From contig JADJES010000001.1 of NCBI GenBank assembly GCA_016708955.1, positions 372,001-436,000 on the forward strand: a stretch of DNA of 64,000 nucleotides, read 5' to 3'. Made by a program: the position numbers and the translations under genes. The notes under the pieces were generated by a model that did no database searches, was not told where the DNA came from, and saw nothing but the letters and a program-made list of their open reading frames with translations. The stretch is from Nitrosomonas sp. (GTDB taxonomy: Bacteria > Pseudomonadota > Gammaproteobacteria > Burkholderiales > Nitrosomonadaceae). Numbering within the stretch: position 1 is the stretch's first letter; each line of letters opens with the position of its first letter. Below, one piece after another: positions 63,060 to 64,000 of this stretch.

Positions 63060-64000
63060 TCAAGATTCCTGCTTACGCTTGTCGTGTTTTTCATAGGCAT
63101 TGACAATGCGTTGTACCAACGGATGTCTAACAACATCTTCGGATTTAAAATGCGTGAAAGCAATACCGCGGATGTCTTTGAGAACTTTCTGAACTTCCAC
63201 CAGCCCACTTTTTTGATGTTTGGGCAGATCGATCTGTGTCACATCGCCGGTAATCACAGCCTTGGAACCCAAGCCAATGCGCGTTAAGAACATTTTCATT
63301 TGTTCCGGCGTGGTGTTTTGTGCCTCATCCAGAATAATAAATGACTGATTCAGCGTGCGTCCGCGCATAAAAGCCAGCGGTGCGATTTCAATCGTATTAC
63401 GCTCAAATTGCTTGCTGGTTTTTTCAAATCCCATTAAATCATACAATGCGTCATACAGCGGGCGTAAATAAGGGTCCACTTTCTGGGTCATATCGCCGGG
63501 TAGAAACCCTAAACGCTCGCCCGCTTCAACCGCAGGACGGACCAAAATCAGGCGCGATACCAAACCACGTTCCAGCGCATCGACCGCGCTGGCTACTGCG
63601 AGATAAGTTTTGCCAGTACCAGCCGGGCCAATGGCAAAAGTGATATCGTGTTCCTGAATTTGTTGCAGATACAGCGCCTGGCGTTGGGTTCGGCCATATA
63701 AATTGCTGCGGCGTGTGAGTAGCGCGGGCTGTTTGATGGTTGCAGTCTTATCCGAATCATCGGCTTGGTTTGGCACGTTCTGCGGGCTCAGTGCTTCGAT
63801 CAAACCAAGTTGAACTTGCTCCAGACTCAGATGCTGCTGCGATTGGCTGTAGAAATTGCGTAATACTCGCGCGGCTAGTTCTGTCTGGACGGATTTTCCA
63901 GATAAGCTGAAATGTTCACCGCGACGTGAGATGGCTACATCCAATGCTGTTTCAACCTGTTTGAGGTTTTCATCCAAAGCGCCGCAAAGATTCGCGAGTC
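63060..64000 (-). CDS. phoH: PhoH-family ATPase (YbeZ), 5' end off the window
   Basis: PhoH-type ATPase of the ybeZ-ybeY-ybeX cluster. Walker A GPAGTGKTYLAVASA, GFLPGDMTQKVDPYLRPLYD and FIILDEAQNTTPEQMKMFLTRIG are present. The frame continues beyond the apparent TTG start at 63977 into LANLCGAL to the window edge, matching the family N-terminus, so the gene is partial here. Confidence 0.92.
   Translation of the reverse strand, partial: LANLCGALDENLKQVETALDVAISRRGEHFSLSGKSVQTELAARVLRNFYSQSQQHLSLEQVQLGLIEALSPQNVPNQADDSDKTATIKQPALLTRRSNLYGRTQRQALYLQQIQEHDITFAIGPAGTGKTYLAVASAVDALERGLVSRLILVRPAVEAGERLGFLPGDMTQKVDPYLRPLYDALYDLMGFEKTSKQFERNTIEIAPLAFMRGRTLNQSFIILDEAQNTTPEQMKMFLTRIGLGSKAVITGDVTQIDLPKHQKSGLVEVQKVLKDIRGIAFTHFKSEDVVRHPLVQRIVNAYEKHDKRKQES

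Overview
The window looks like chromosome of a betaproteobacterium of the Nitrosomonas type. This rests on recognised gene content and protein style: a CusCBA/CueR island, the minor pilin set pilE-pilV-pilW-pilX-pilY1-fimT, RegB/RegA, a PEP-CTERM gene, ybeZ-ybeY-ybeX, and many small insertion sequences and MITE-like repeats. No rRNA or tRNA gene was seen, so the assignment is inference. Single-base indels in short homopolymers break at least nine otherwise intact genes, and one A-rich stretch (40.25-40.6 kb) is unlike anything around it. I therefore suspect uncorrected sequencing or assembly error for many of the frameshifts.

Layout. 1-9.5 kb: a GC-rich copper/silver island with DUF4396 protein, CueR regulator, exported TPR protein (frameshifted), CzcI-like His-rich periplasmic protein, a 21-codon leader ORF, CusC, a CusB carrying both a heavy-metal-binding domain and a CusF-like domain, a 163-bp inverted-repeat insert, and CusA. 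9.8-14 kb: mobile DNA, with a PEP-CTERM gene split by a decayed IS110 copy and a methyltransferase whose 3' end was replaced by an IS1595-type element with 23-bp inverted repeats. 14.2-18.4 kb: EamA exporter, methyltransferase, a PAS/degenerate-EAL protein and an RpfE-type protein. 18.7-32 kb: housekeeping genes (icd, csp, clpS-clpA, glyA-nrdR-ribD, regBA, DAHP synthase, ispH, thiO). 32.3-38.6 kb: the type IV pilus tip and minor pilin operon. 38.6-43.2 kb: phoU, rpiA, the A-rich tract, a J-domain-like protein, an NTF2-like protein and yaaA.

43.3-52.2 kb is an accessory zone: two 140-bp MITEs with YTAR-type target duplications, an M20 amidohydrolase, a YefM/RelE-type toxin-antitoxin pair, a third MITE, an orphan small protein, REP-like repeats, rbgA/ylqF, an IS4-family remnant, and then the most interesting block. 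That block (48.2-51.6 kb) is a translationally coupled three-gene set of VWA protein, PP2C phosphatase and membrane Ser/Thr kinase with a helix-hairpin-helix tail. It resembles E. coli YegL-YegK-YegI and the TerY-P triads. It is followed upstream by an orphan ribbon-helix-helix antitoxin fused to the tail of a dead RelE gene.

52.2-64 kb returns to core genes: mfd, a TatT/TPR protein, a histidine phosphatase, a Phd/PIN toxin-antitoxin pair with a perfect operator palindrome, a DUF4010 membrane protein, recJ, ybeX/corC, ybeY and the 3' part of phoH (ybeZ), which runs off the right edge.
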